This document shows, one piece after another, positions 8,950 through 17,128 of a stretch of DNA of 64,000 bases. The stretch's first letter is position 1; every line of letters begins with the position of its first letter. Origin of the DNA: Candidatus Peribacteria bacterium (GTDB lineage Bacteria; Patescibacteriota; Gracilibacteria; Peribacterales; Peribacteraceae); NCBI GenBank assembly GCA_023245865.1, contig JAHFJN010000001.1, positions 550,722 to 614,721 on the forward strand. Direction: 5' to 3'. A model generated the notes under the pieces. That model searched no databases, was not told the origin of the DNA, and worked only from the letters and a program-made list of their open reading frames with translations. The translations under genes were made by a program, and so were the position numbers.

Positions 8950-9474
8950 ATGGCGTTAACGAAGGCGGAAAAAACGGCTCAACTCACGGATCTTAAAGAG
9001 AAAATGCAAAAGGCGCAGTCTGTGATGTTCGCCCACTACATCGGCCTCAAAGTCGGCGAAGTCTCCGATCTTCGCGGTCGCCTGAAAACGGGCAAGGCCG
9101 AGATGAAAGTCGCCAAGAAAACCCTTATGCAAATTGCCGCCAAAGAGACGGGCCTGCCGGAACTCCCGGAGAGCGCGATGGATGGTGCGGTCGCCTGCAT
9201 CTTCAGCTTCGCGGACCCGATGACCGGTGCACAGGTTGCCTTCAAATACTCCAAAGATCATCCGCAGGTGGAACTGATCGGCGGGGTCTTCGATGGCAAA
9301 CTCCTGAGCCAGGCCGAGGCGGTCGCCTTCGCCAAGATGCCGACGCGCGATCAATTGCTCGGAATGTTTGTTTCTATGCTGCAATCCCCGCTTCGCCAAT
9401 TCGCCTCGATCTGCTCTTCCCCGCTTCGCCAATTCGCTCTTGCTACCTCCGAACTCGCGAAGAAAAAAACATAA
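8950..9474 (+). CDS. rplJ: Large-subunit ribosomal protein L10
   Basis: The 174-aa protein matches L10 throughout: MALTKAEKTAQLTDLKEKMQKAQSVMFAHYIGL-type N-terminus (rRNA-binding), the central VAKKTLMQIAAKETG region, and a C-terminal helix that holds L7/L12 dimers. That helix carries a short internal repeat, SPLRQFASICS-SPLRQFALATS. It forms the base of the ribosomal stalk. rplL follows 46 bases later, as usual. Confidence 0.95.
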   Translation: MALTKAEKTAQLTDLKEKMQKAQSVMFAHYIGLKVGEVSDLRGRLKTGKAEMKVAKKTLMQIAAKETGLPELPESAMDGAVACIFSFADPMTGAQVAFKYSKDHPQVELIGGVFDGKLLSQAEAVAFAKMPTRDQLLGMFVSMLQSPLRQFASICSSPLRQFALATSELAKKKT

Positions 9475-9520
9475 TCATCTATTTCTATTTTCTATCTCCT
9501 ATTTCCTACCTTCCTAGCAT

Positions 9521-9919
9521 ATGGATACCGCCACGATCGAGCTGAAACAACAGGAAAAAGCCGTCATCGACGCATTAGAAAAACTCAACGTTGTGGAGCT
9601 CAATAACGTCGTTAAGTACATGGAAACTGTTTACGGCATCAGTGCCGCTCCCGTCGCTGCAGCCGCCGCCCCTGCCGTCGGAGGTGGAGCTGCCGCCGAA
9701 GAGGAAAAGAGCAGCTACAACATCGAGCTGACCGAAGCTGGTGCGCAGAAGATCGCCGTCATCAAGGTCGTCCGCGAAATCACAGGCCTCGCGCTCGGTG
9801 ATGCCAAAGCGAAAGTCGACACCGCCCCGCAGATCCTTAAAGAGGGTGTGGCCAAGGCCGATGCGGAAACAATGAAGAAGAAGCTCGAAGAGGCAGGAGC
9901 GAAGGTGACACTGAAATAA
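9521..9919 (+). CDS. rplL: Large-subunit ribosomal protein L7/L12
   Basis: The 132-aa stalk protein has the N-terminal dimerisation domain (residues 1-40), an Ala/Gly hinge (APVAAAAAPAVGGGAAAEEE) and the C-terminal factor-binding domain (KIAVIKVVREITGLALGDAKAKVD...LKEGVAKADAE). The last recruits elongation factors. It is acidic with no unusual features. Confidence 0.97.
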   Translation: MDTATIELKQQEKAVIDALEKLNVVELNNVVKYMETVYGISAAPVAAAAAPAVGGGAAAEEEKSSYNIELTEAGAQKIAVIKVVREITGLALGDAKAKVDTAPQILKEGVAKADAETMKKKLEEAGAKVTLK

Positions 9920-9931
9920 GCAATGTTTTGT

Positions 9932-9964
9932 TTATAGAGACGCCATGCCATGACGTCTCTATAA
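9932..9964 (+). terminator. Hairpin after rplL
   Basis: A perfect 11-bp stem TTATAGAGACG / CGTCTCTATAA (9932-9942 and 9954-9964) surrounds an 11-base loop. It lies 13 bases after the rplL stop and is the likely end of the rplJL transcript, although no T-run follows. The loop CCATGCCATGA resembles the core of the dispersed GCATGCC repeats. Confidence 0.5.
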
Positions 9965-9995
9965 GTGTGCGGTACGAATATTGTGGCAATTTATG

Positions 9996-10023
9996 TTGAC
10001 ATCCCCCCAACGACCGCTATACT
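9996..10023 (+). promoter_or_regulatory. Sigma70-type promoter of the zinc-ribbon gene
   Basis: TTGACA at 9996-10001, a 16-base spacer, and TATACT at 10018-10023. The start codon is about 118 bases downstream, an unusually long leader for this window. Confidence 0.75.
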
Positions 10024-10100
10024 GCCCTTACAACAGCGTCCTTCGTTCAAGTCATTCAGGTTGTACCCGCCATCAACGGCAGTCACCCGCGAAACTCAGA

Positions 10101-10135
10101 GAAGGAAGTCTGTGACTCTTATTTCCTTCTTTTTC
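10101..10135 (+). promoter_or_regulatory. Possible attenuator hairpin in the leader
   Basis: GAAGGAA (10101-10107) pairs with TTCCTTC (10123-10129), with an inner GTC/GAC pair, and a T-rich run follows directly to the start codon at 10142. The stem is AT/GA-rich, so termination would be weak. Confidence 0.35.
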
Positions 10136-10141
10136 TTCCGT

Positions 10142-10441
10142 ATGGCTGATCAACAGATCACCTGCCGCGACTGCGGCGCCGCGTTCACGTTCACCGATGG
10201 TGAACAGGAATTCTACGCCACAAAGAACCTGAGTGCTCCTCAGCGTTGCAAGGCCTGCCGCTCCGCCCGCAAGAACGACCGCGGTACTCGTGAAATGCAC
10301 GATGCCGTGTGCGCTCAATGTGGGTCTGCGTGCCAGGTTCCGTTCAAGCCCCGTCCTGTCGAGGAGGGTGGCAAGCCGGTCCTATGCAAAGCGTGCTTCA
10401 TGGCAAGCCGCGATGCATCCGGCCCGAGGATGGCTGCTTAA
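10142..10441 (+). CDS. Small zinc-ribbon protein
   Basis: A 99-aa cytosolic protein with two four-Cys units. Unit 1 is CRDCGAAFTFTDGEQ...CKACR (residues about 8-40). Unit 2 is CAQCGSACQVPF...CKACF (about 61-88). The first unit resembles the zinc-ribbon N-terminus of the large Cys-rich family at 13.7-23.6 kb. Small proteins of this kind are common in CPR genomes and have no firm function; nucleic-acid or protein binding is plausible. ATG 10142 is chosen because Cys unit 1 begins right after it. Confidence 0.75.
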   Translation: MADQQITCRDCGAAFTFTDGEQEFYATKNLSAPQRCKACRSARKNDRGTREMHDAVCAQCGSACQVPFKPRPVEEGGKPVLCKACFMASRDASGPRMAA

Positions 10442-10467
10442 TACAAGCTTCTCATTCGCAAGGAAAA

Positions 10468-10493
10468 AGGTGTCCGCAAGGGCATCTTTTTTT
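10468..10493 (+). terminator. Intrinsic terminator
   Basis: AGGTGTCC (10468-10475), loop GCAA, GGGCATCT (10480-10487) with two G-U pairs, running into eight T residues (10487-10493 region). It ends the zinc-ribbon transcript. Confidence 0.75.
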
Positions 10494-10509
10494 ATGCCAT
10501 AATGAAACT

Positions 10510-11193
10510 ATGCTCCAACATCGCTACCCCGAACTCGATCTCCTGCGGACCGTCGCACTCAGCGCGATGATCCTCTACCACACGGCGTACGATCTCGCCG
10601 CGTTCTATGGATTCCAGATAGATGTACTAAGCGGCGGCTGGTGGCTGCTCGCACGCAGCACCGCAACCCTCTTCCTTCTGCTTGTCGGCATCAGCTTCGT
10701 CATCTCCTGGGATCGCACGCCAACCGATCAGCGTACGCGAAAATATTGGCAACGCGGATGCTTGCTCCTTGCGGTCGCAATGATGGTCTCGCTGGCAACA
10801 CTCGTCTTCGACGCTTCTTCGTACGTGCGGTTCGGAATCCTGCACTTGATCGCAACATCGATCCTGGTGCTGCCATTCTTCATGCGTTTCACATTCTGGA
10901 ATGCCCCGCTTGGCGTCCTCTGCATCCTCATTGGCCAGTTCATCCCCCCTCCCCACTTCACTACCATCGACCACTTTTCGCCGCTTCCGTGGTTCGGCGT
11001 GATCCTGCTTGGCACAGCCCTCGGCGACCTCCTCTACATCCGATGGATTGCATGGAGAAAATATTGTTCGTCGCTGTTCGCTCATCGCTTATCGCTCATC
11101 GCTCTCAGCTGGCCCTCCCGCCACTCCCTCCTCATCTACCTCGTGCATCAGCCGATTATGTTGCTTCTGCTGAAGCTAGTTTTTAGTTTGTAG
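10510..11193 (+). CDS. DUF1624/HGSNAT-like multi-pass membrane protein
   Basis: The 227-aa protein has about six or seven membrane helices. Its N-terminus, RYPELDLLRTVALSAMILYHTAYDL, matches the start of the heparan-alpha-glucosaminide N-acetyltransferase catalytic family (DUF1624), with the conserved His and Tyr-Asp. It may transfer acyl groups to a surface glycan; the substrate is unknown. The frame would extend upstream, but ATG 10510 has CATAAT six bases before it, as in other leaderless-looking genes here. Near 11068-11098, tandem CGCTCATCG/TATCG text encodes AHRLSLIAL and may be a short repeat insertion. Confidence 0.65.
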   Translation: MLQHRYPELDLLRTVALSAMILYHTAYDLAAFYGFQIDVLSGGWWLLARSTATLFLLLVGISFVISWDRTPTDQRTRKYWQRGCLLLAVAMMVSLATLVFDASSYVRFGILHLIATSILVLPFFMRFTFWNAPLGVLCILIGQFIPPPHFTTIDHFSPLPWFGVILLGTALGDLLYIRWIAWRKYCSSLFAHRLSLIALSWPSRHSLLIYLVHQPIMLLLLKLVFSL

Positions 11194-11201
11194 TTGGTAG
11201 T

Positions 11202-11229
11202 TTGTAGTGACAGCGAAAAGAACTATACT
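11202..11229 (+). promoter_or_regulatory. Promoter of the LCP gene, leaderless type
   Basis: TTGTAG (11202-11207), a 16-base spacer and TATACT (11224-11229). The ATG is only 6 bases after the -10 box, so the transcript should start at or within a base or two of the start codon. Confidence 0.6.
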
Positions 11230-11235
11230 TCCCCC

Positions 11236-12726
11236 ATGCCCTTCACGGTCCGTCGTTTAGCGGATGACAAAAAACCGCGTTTCAAAATTCCCGCTTGGCT
11301 CACCATCAGAGTCGTGCGTCTGCTGCAGGGACTGCGCCGTAAGCACGCGGAAGAAAAGGAAGCATCCAACCGCATCCTCATGTTCAAGCGCCTCCTCGTC
11401 ATCCTCCTCGCACTGCTCTGCGCCGTCGCGGTCGCATCTGCCGCGGTGCAAACGCTCGTGCAAGTCAAAATACTCAGTGTCCAGAATGTCGCAACGATCA
11501 CCGCTTCGCCGCTTCCGGTCGATACCTACGACCACACGAACGTGCTGTTGCTTGGGGAAGGAGACAAAACACACGACGGACTCGATCTCACTGACAGCAT
11601 TATGGTCGCAAGCATCGATGCAAAGACCAAGGGGGTCGCGCTCCTCTCGCTCCCGCGCGATCTCTACTTCCTGAAGACCAATCGCATGGGCGCAGGCCGC
11701 ATCAACACACTCTACCGCGACTACAAAGGCCTTCTGGTGTCGCAAAGCATGAAACGCCCCGAGGCTTCGAAAGCCGCCATGGCGGAAATCGGCCTCGAAG
11801 TCGGCTCTGCGCTTGGCCTTGAGATCCATCACATCATCAAAGTGGACTTCAGCGGATTTACACAATTGGTGGATGCCATCGGCGGCGTCGATATCGACGT
11901 GCCACAGGATCTTACGGACCCCGAGTACCCCGGCACCGAAGACAGCTACGAAACCTTCACGCTGCTTGCGGGCCCGCAGCACCTCGACGGCGAAACGGCA
12001 CTCAAGTATGCGCGCAGTCGGCACTCAACGAGCGATTTCGATCGCTCCCGTCGCCAGCAGCAAATCCTGAGCGCCGTGAGCGCTCAAGCGAAAAACTCGG
12101 GGCTGCTCACTCACCCAAGCAAGATCCTGCAATTGCTTGGCATTCTCACTGGCCACATGGAGACGACGCTCACCGTGCGCGAGATGGTGGGGCTCGCGGA
12201 CATCGCACGCGGTATCGATCGCTCTCACATCGCAATGCTCCAACTCAATGACGAAAACGGCCTCTACGACGTGCCCCTGCGCGCGGGAGGATTTCTCTAC
12301 GCACCTCCCCGCGATCAGTTCGAAGGGGCCTCGGTGCTGCTCCCCGTCTCGATCCCCGAGTTCCCGGTGACCTGGAAACAGATCCGCGTCCTCGCGCAGC
12401 TCTTCCTCAACGATCGCACAGTCGAAACCACTCCTGCGATCACCGTCCTCAATGCAGGGGCAAAGGAAGGGAGCGGCCGCAAGCTCAGCGGCGAACTCAC
12501 GCGCTACGGATTTGCAATCGAAGACGTACGAAACGCAACGAGAAACGAGCAACGAGCAACATCCGTCATGAATGCGCCCGCGGCGGAGCAACCCCGCGCC
12601 CTCCCCCTCGCCAACCTTCTCAAAATCCCGTTTGAGCCTTCCGAAAGCGGCAGCGGCCTGACGATCTTGCTTGGAAAAAACTACAGCTATACTCCCCTCC
12701 AGGCGCTTCTCACGCCCCCGCAATGA
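11236..12726 (+). CDS. LytR-CpsA-Psr (LCP) family cell-envelope protein
   Basis: The 496-aa protein has a cytoplasmic basic N-terminus, a membrane helix (LLVILLALLCAVAVASAAV), an LCP domain and a C-terminal LytR_C domain. LCP motifs include VLLLGEG...LTDSIMVASID, LLSLPRDLYF, INTLYRDY, and GPQHLDGETALKYARSRHSTSDFDRSRRQQQ (listed here in part), with the catalytic Arg residues. LCP proteins attach undecaprenyl-linked glycopolymers to the cell wall. In the C-terminal domain (PAITVLNAGAKEGSGRKLS...) residues NATRNEQRATS at about 12530-12562 look like a small in-frame repeat insertion. The stop overlaps the next ATG. Confidence 0.88.
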   Translation: MPFTVRRLADDKKPRFKIPAWLTIRVVRLLQGLRRKHAEEKEASNRILMFKRLLVILLALLCAVAVASAAVQTLVQVKILSVQNVATITASPLPVDTYDHTNVLLLGEGDKTHDGLDLTDSIMVASIDAKTKGVALLSLPRDLYFLKTNRMGAGRINTLYRDYKGLLVSQSMKRPEASKAAMAEIGLEVGSALGLEIHHIIKVDFSGFTQLVDAIGGVDIDVPQDLTDPEYPGTEDSYETFTLLAGPQHLDGETALKYARSRHSTSDFDRSRRQQQILSAVSAQAKNSGLLTHPSKILQLLGILTGHMETTLTVREMVGLADIARGIDRSHIAMLQLNDENGLYDVPLRAGGFLYAPPRDQFEGASVLLPVSIPEFPVTWKQIRVLAQLFLNDRTVETTPAITVLNAGAKEGSGRKLSGELTRYGFAIEDVRNATRNEQRATSVMNAPAAEQPRALPLANLLKIPFEPSESGSGLTILLGKNYSYTPLQALLTPPQ

Positions 12727-13628
12727 CCCCGCGCGAAATCATCGCACAAGCTTGGGCCATCACCACAAAAACCGCCGCAGTCCGGCGTTGGTCGTTTGTG
12801 TCGTCGCTCTTTGAAACCATGCTCAACGTGAAGCTCCTCATCTACCAAGTCTACTTCGCGTTCAAGTACATCGATGGGAGCGGCGGCGCGGGATTCTTCG
12901 ACATCGAGATTATGATCTACCAATCGATGCCGTTCTGGCTGTTCCTCAGTATCGTCAGCTTCTTTGTCACGCTGATCGTCGTCGAACTCTTCATCCCCCA
13001 CTTCTGCACCGGTGCCATCATCGGCCTCGCCGCGAAGTCCTATCGCGGTGAACCCGTCAAAGGAGGCCTGGTGCTCGGGCTCTACAACTTCTTCCCGATC
13101 TTCGCGATCCATGAATTTCTGGGACTCGCGGGACTCTCGATCGTCATCACGGTCTTCTCGCTGATCTTGCGGTACGTCAGTGGCGACATCAAATACTGGT
13201 GCATAGGGGTGCTGGCCTTTCTCTTCCTGCTCAGCAATGTCCTCAAATTCCTTTTCAGCTTCGCCAACGAAGGCGTGGTGCTCCAAAAACTGAATATCTT
13301 CCATGCCATCGGCCGCAGCTTCAAGCTGATCATGTCACACCTCAGCCACATCATGTTCCTGCTGCTGCTGCTGTTTGTGATCTCGATCCGCATTCTCCTC
13401 AACGTCGCGACCGTGATCCTCGTCCCCGCGATCGTCGTCGGCATTGCGGTGCTGCTCACGCACGTCTTCTCGCAAGCCCTCGCGTACTCGATCGCTGCGA
13501 TTGTGGGCATCGCGCTCATCATCATCGCCAGCTACTTCTTCGCCTACGTCCACGCCTTCAAGCACTGCGTCTGGACGATCACCTACCTCGAACTCACGAA
13601 GCACAAGGATTTGGATGTGATCCTTTGA
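12723..13628 (+). CDS. Polytopic membrane protein of unknown function
   Basis: A 301-aa hydrophobic protein with about six membrane helices, such as MPFWLFLSIVSFFVTLIVVEL, IMFLLLLLFVISIRILL and IAAIVGIALIIIASYFFAYV (each quoted in part). It starts with ATG overlapping the LCP stop (ATGA) and so is likely made with it. There are no catalytic motifs. It could serve the same envelope pathway as the LCP protein; that is inference from context only. Confidence 0.6.
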   Translation: MTPREIIAQAWAITTKTAAVRRWSFVSSLFETMLNVKLLIYQVYFAFKYIDGSGGAGFFDIEIMIYQSMPFWLFLSIVSFFVTLIVVELFIPHFCTGAIIGLAAKSYRGEPVKGGLVLGLYNFFPIFAIHEFLGLAGLSIVITVFSLILRYVSGDIKYWCIGVLAFLFLLSNVLKFLFSFANEGVVLQKLNIFHAIGRSFKLIMSHLSHIMFLLLLLFVISIRILLNVATVILVPAIVVGIAVLLTHVFSQALAYSIAAIVGIALIIIASYFFAYVHAFKHCVWTITYLELTKHKDLDVIL

Positions 13629-13647
13629 AATGTGTCACCCTGAAGGA

Positions 13648-13663
13648 TTTTGCATGTGCAAAA
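13648..13663. terminator. Bidirectional hairpin between convergent genes
   Basis: TTTTGCA-TG-TGCAAAA is a perfect inverted repeat between the stops at 13628 (+) and 13681 (-). T-rich text on both strands fits use in either direction. Confidence 0.55.
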
Positions 13664-13680
13664 ATTTTCTCGATGGGTCC

Positions 13681-15351
13681 TCAGCTACCAAATTCTTGCT
13701 CCCACACATCCCGATCCCACACAATCCACGGACTATCGGATGGAATCGTCGTTCGAATCGGCTTGCCGGTTTTCATGCAAGTGCGGTCGTAGAGACGGAT
13801 ACCACCGAGAGCGTGGAGACGCTGGGTGATCCGTTCTTCATAGGTCTCACGAGGAAGTGGAACATTGAACTCCCGGTAGCGTTTGATTTCCTGAGATGTG
13901 AGTTTAAAGGGCTTGCCGGAGCGGCTGCTGTGTAGCATGAGAGTTGTGTCATCGGCAGGCAAATGATCAGGCAGATCTTTGGCATCGATTGTATGAGCTG
14001 CATCTGGTAATGCATCGTCGCGCCATCGATATCCATAGTCCACGGCCTGCTCCTTCGTGAGGGGAAAATAGAATTGAGCCAGCGAGTGATTATACGGAAC
14101 GGGTGAGCATGTGATGGGGAAGAATTCGCCCCACTCCCCATGTTTTCTCATCTGTTCGATGATCTGCGGCACTAACGCTTCGTACTCTTCCTTCGTATAC
14201 TGCTTGTTTAAAATGCAGTACTTTTTTCGGTGCAGACCGGTACATCCGAAACAGTCTGAACAGCTCACACAATATGCGCAATAGAGCATATCCGATGTGC
14301 CCTCCCACACACTCACACAGAAGTGGGTACGCACTGCATCCAGTCCGAGAATACATCCTTCGTAACAGTACTCCGCTCGAATACCGAAGAGTGTCACATC
14401 GCGGCAGTGATGCACATCATGAAACAACATCTGACAGTCTTTCAGGTGCTCTCCTGACTGCACAAACACGGATTCCTGAACGTCGTTGCACTGCACCAAA
14501 TAATTTCCGGTGCAGCCATTGACCATCCGTGCGACGCAATGCGGCCTTGGATGTGTCCTTGCGAAAACTTCAAACGCTTCGATGAAGGCCGTGCGATCAC
14601 TCCATGATGAAAACGTATGGGCTAGGGCAGCGAATTCTTCCGGCGTCTTCTGTTCATTGAAGACGCAGTATTCGCGTTGTCGCTGATTCACGCAACCGAT
14701 GCAGTGACGACAACCAAGACAATTGAGCAAAAAGAAACTGTCACTGCAATTTTCACAGCTTGTGCTGGACTGAAGCTCATAGCATCGCTGGCAATCGATG
14801 CATTCTACACACCGCTCGCAATACGCGGTCCGTGTACAGTCGATACAATCGCGGCATAACTCTATATTGTCGGAAGCGATACAATCCTGTGAATCGGAAA
14901 TATTGAAACAGAGATAACAATTCTTACACTTATCGGCATTGTTCGAATAATCGCTGTTTTCCATGCGAGTGTTATCCAGCGCAAAACGCGGCGATCGATT
15001 GTGAACTTCCATAAACTGATCGAAAAATGATCGATCCAAATCCACCGAAGCTGCCGATGTATGCGGATCCCAATGATCCGAAAACCAAAGACTGTTCTCA
15101 TATGCAGGAAACGGACTTTCCGGCGTCCACATGCTGAAGCCCGCATGCTCTGGCGATGCATCGGGATTGCGGTACACGAAGCAATGATTCCGCCACGCCA
15201 TCCTTCGCTGCGCACGGCAGAGGGAACAAAGAGTGGGTGGTGGAATCAACTCCTTTTTGCCGCTGAACGAGGGTGACACTTCCTCAAGAAACGCCAGATC
15301 GTCATCGGTGATCTCAAAACTCGTCTGACACTGTGCACACGTTCGCTGCAT
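13681..15351 (-). CDS. Large Cys-rich multi-CxxC protein, paralog 1
   Basis: 556 aa. The N-terminal zinc ribbon (CAQCQTSFEITDDDLAF...CSLCRAQRR) is followed by a long run of closely spaced Cys pairs (for example CRDCIDCTRTAYCERCVECI) and two blocks of the form CxGC...YCxxN, each followed by an xEEYE-like element. A shared EYEALVPQIIEQMRKHGEWGEFFP-like segment and a C-terminal CMKTGKPI unit follow. Unlike its four paralogs it lacks the final RPEIVYCESCYL knuckle and ends in WEQEFGS, so its C-terminus has diverged. Such proteins probably bind several zinc ions; no function is known. TATACT lies 7 bases before the ATG. Confidence 0.7.
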   Translation of the reverse strand: MQRTCAQCQTSFEITDDDLAFLEEVSPSFSGKKELIPPPTLCSLCRAQRRMAWRNHCFVYRNPDASPEHAGFSMWTPESPFPAYENSLWFSDHWDPHTSAASVDLDRSFFDQFMEVHNRSPRFALDNTRMENSDYSNNADKCKNCYLCFNISDSQDCIASDNIELCRDCIDCTRTAYCERCVECIDCQRCYELQSSTSCENCSDSFFLLNCLGCRHCIGCVNQRQREYCVFNEQKTPEEFAALAHTFSSWSDRTAFIEAFEVFARTHPRPHCVARMVNGCTGNYLVQCNDVQESVFVQSGEHLKDCQMLFHDVHHCRDVTLFGIRAEYCYEGCILGLDAVRTHFCVSVWEGTSDMLYCAYCVSCSDCFGCTGLHRKKYCILNKQYTKEEYEALVPQIIEQMRKHGEWGEFFPITCSPVPYNHSLAQFYFPLTKEQAVDYGYRWRDDALPDAAHTIDAKDLPDHLPADDTTLMLHSSRSGKPFKLTSQEIKRYREFNVPLPRETYEERITQRLHALGGIRLYDRTCMKTGKPIRTTIPSDSPWIVWDRDVWEQEFGS

Positions 15352-15455
15352 AGGGGAGAGTATACCTCATTCCAACCATCAACTCCCCCTCCCTCTTCAC
15401 GACGCAGCCAGCCCCGCTCAATTACAGTATACTAGTATACTGTACATGAGGAAAA
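15352..15455 (-). promoter_or_regulatory. Conserved upstream block with a 22-bp palindrome (copy 1)
   Basis: A -10-like TATACT (15364-15359, minus strand) sits 7 bases before the paralog 1 ATG. Further upstream, 15423-15444 is a perfect 22-bp palindrome built from TACAGTATACT and its complement, so TATACT occurs on both strands. The same block (GACGCAGCC, the palindrome, then ATGAGGAAAA) recurs at 20113-20220 and 23609-23715. It may be an operator or a pair of opposed promoters. Confidence 0.6.
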
Positions 15456-15471
15456 AATGAGCTTGAGGCAT

Positions 15472-17103
15472 TCAGTAAACGCTCGCAAGGTAGCAAGATT
15501 CACAATACACAATCTCCGGCCGCTCTGTGCTGTAGCTCGTGGCAATTGGCTTTTGGCACTTGGCACACTCGCGGTTCCAGATTTTGTACGGGGTGCGCAT
15601 GGCGAGACGGCGACGACGACGCTCATCGGGATGAAGACGGGGCAGTGGCAAGCCTTCGCGTTGGTAAAAATCGAGCTCTTGCTTGATGATGCGAAATGGT
15701 TTACCAGTCACCTCACACACTCTTGTAGAATCAGGTACTACCTCTGGTATCTGTGGCAGCTCCTCCTCGGCGTCCTTCCACTTCCAGCCTTTTGCAAGCA
15801 CTTCTTCCTTTGTGAGTGGAAAATGCTCCTGTGCGAACGTTTCATTGTACGCAAACGGTGAGAGTTCGATCGGAAAAAACTCCCCCCATTCCCCGGTACT
15901 TCGCATATGCTCAATGATCCGCGGGACGAGTTCATTATATTCCTGCTCCGTATACTGCTTGTTCAAGATGCAGTACTGCTTGCTTGTGACTCCGACACAA
16001 CCAAAACAGTGCGAAGAGTTTTTACAATTCTCACTGTAATACACATACTGACAATTCCCGACGAAACTCATGAACGCAGAGTTTCGCGTACTACTGGCCG
16101 CTCCATGCATCTCGTAGAGAATTTCCCCGTTCTTGCCTGCCGAACTGCAATCCATCATGTCTTTGGCCTGCCAACCGCAGAGCTGACAATGACGCAAATC
16201 TTGTGAACCCAAATGCAAATCGTAGCAATCAATGCAGCTCTTTGATTGTTCGATGTAGTTTCCCGTGCACCCTTCGGATTGCGTGATGCGCGCCGCGAGT
16301 GTCGGCAGTGTCACTCTCCACCGATCGAAAGTTTCGCGCTCGCGATCGAGGCCACCCTCCAATACTTCTGTTCGCTTCGCTTCGTATTCTTCTTTGGAGA
16401 CAGGTTTGTTGTACAGGTAATACTCCTTGTTCCGCAGGTTTTTGCAACCGATGCAGTGATGACAATCGCGGCAATCTTCGAGCAGGATCGAATCCTGACA
16501 ATTCTGACATTCATGACAGAAAAAGCAGTGATAGCAGTTGTTGCAATCGACGCATTGATAGAGCAGTTCCCCACCAACGCATACCAGACAATCCATGGAA
16601 TTCTTCCCCATCGTCCACGAACTGTAGTACACGTCCTCGCAGAGAAAACACGAGAACGCGAGGTAGCAATTCTTATTATTCATCCCAAAGGCCGTGTAGT
16701 CGCTGTTCTCCGCAGTGCCATCCTGGTGCATCCCGCGGCGAGGCACTTGCCGCATGAGCTCCGCGAATTGCGCAAAGAAAGGTTTGGAGAAATCAAAATC
16801 TCTGCCGTAACTCAAGGCATCCCACTCGTCGCTGTACCATGCCGATTCGCTGAAAACTGTGTAGGGTTTGTCTTCGGAATACAGCGAGATCATTGGCTTT
16901 CCTGTGTGTGCACAGATTCTTCGATAGAGTTTGGTCTCATTGCGCTGAGCAAATCTCCGCTGCATCCTGCACGATGGACAATGGGTCGGCGGAGGTAAGG
17001 GATATTTGATATTCGCGATAACGGGTGAGATTTTATCGAGGAGTCGCAGATCCTCCTCGGTGATCTCAAACGCCTGTGAACACTCGGTGCAATTTCTTTC
17101 CAT
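15472..17103 (-). CDS. Large Cys-rich multi-CxxC protein, paralog 2
   Basis: 543 aa, same plan as paralog 1. The N-terminal ribbon is CTECSQAFEITEEDLRLL...CPSCRMQRR. The Cys-dense centre includes CVDCNNCYHCFFCHECQNC, and two CxGC...YYLYN / YCILNKQYT blocks follow. The C-terminus has CEVTGKPFRIIKQELDFY and a final four-Cys unit (CAKCQKP...CESCYLASVY). ATG 17103 is preferred over the longer frame because the family N-terminus MxRxCxxC starts there. TATACT is 8 bases upstream, and its complement also serves as a TATA box for the divergent MFS gene. Function unknown. Confidence 0.7.
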   Translation of the reverse strand: MERNCTECSQAFEITEEDLRLLDKISPVIANIKYPLPPPTHCPSCRMQRRFAQRNETKLYRRICAHTGKPMISLYSEDKPYTVFSESAWYSDEWDALSYGRDFDFSKPFFAQFAELMRQVPRRGMHQDGTAENSDYTAFGMNNKNCYLAFSCFLCEDVYYSSWTMGKNSMDCLVCVGGELLYQCVDCNNCYHCFFCHECQNCQDSILLEDCRDCHHCIGCKNLRNKEYYLYNKPVSKEEYEAKRTEVLEGGLDRERETFDRWRVTLPTLAARITQSEGCTGNYIEQSKSCIDCYDLHLGSQDLRHCQLCGWQAKDMMDCSSAGKNGEILYEMHGAASSTRNSAFMSFVGNCQYVYYSENCKNSSHCFGCVGVTSKQYCILNKQYTEQEYNELVPRIIEHMRSTGEWGEFFPIELSPFAYNETFAQEHFPLTKEEVLAKGWKWKDAEEELPQIPEVVPDSTRVCEVTGKPFRIIKQELDFYQREGLPLPRLHPDERRRRRLAMRTPYKIWNRECAKCQKPIATSYSTERPEIVYCESCYLASVY

Positions 17104-17111
17104 GAAGCGAC

Positions 17112-17119
17112 AGTATAGA
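17112..17119. promoter_or_regulatory. Overlapping divergent -10 elements
   Basis: The minus strand reads TATACT at 17117-17112, 8 bases from the paralog 2 ATG. The plus strand reads TATAGA at 17114-17119, 9 bases from the MFS ATG. The two genes start only 25 bases apart, so both transcripts would be almost leaderless and the two promoters would exclude each other. Confidence 0.45.
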
Positions 17120-17128
17120 GTGCTTGGC

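Noticed and set aside
9388-9440. Repeat insertion in rplJ (SPLRQFA twice)
   Set aside because: L10 proteins commonly have a similar doubled helix motif here, so this is likely native.
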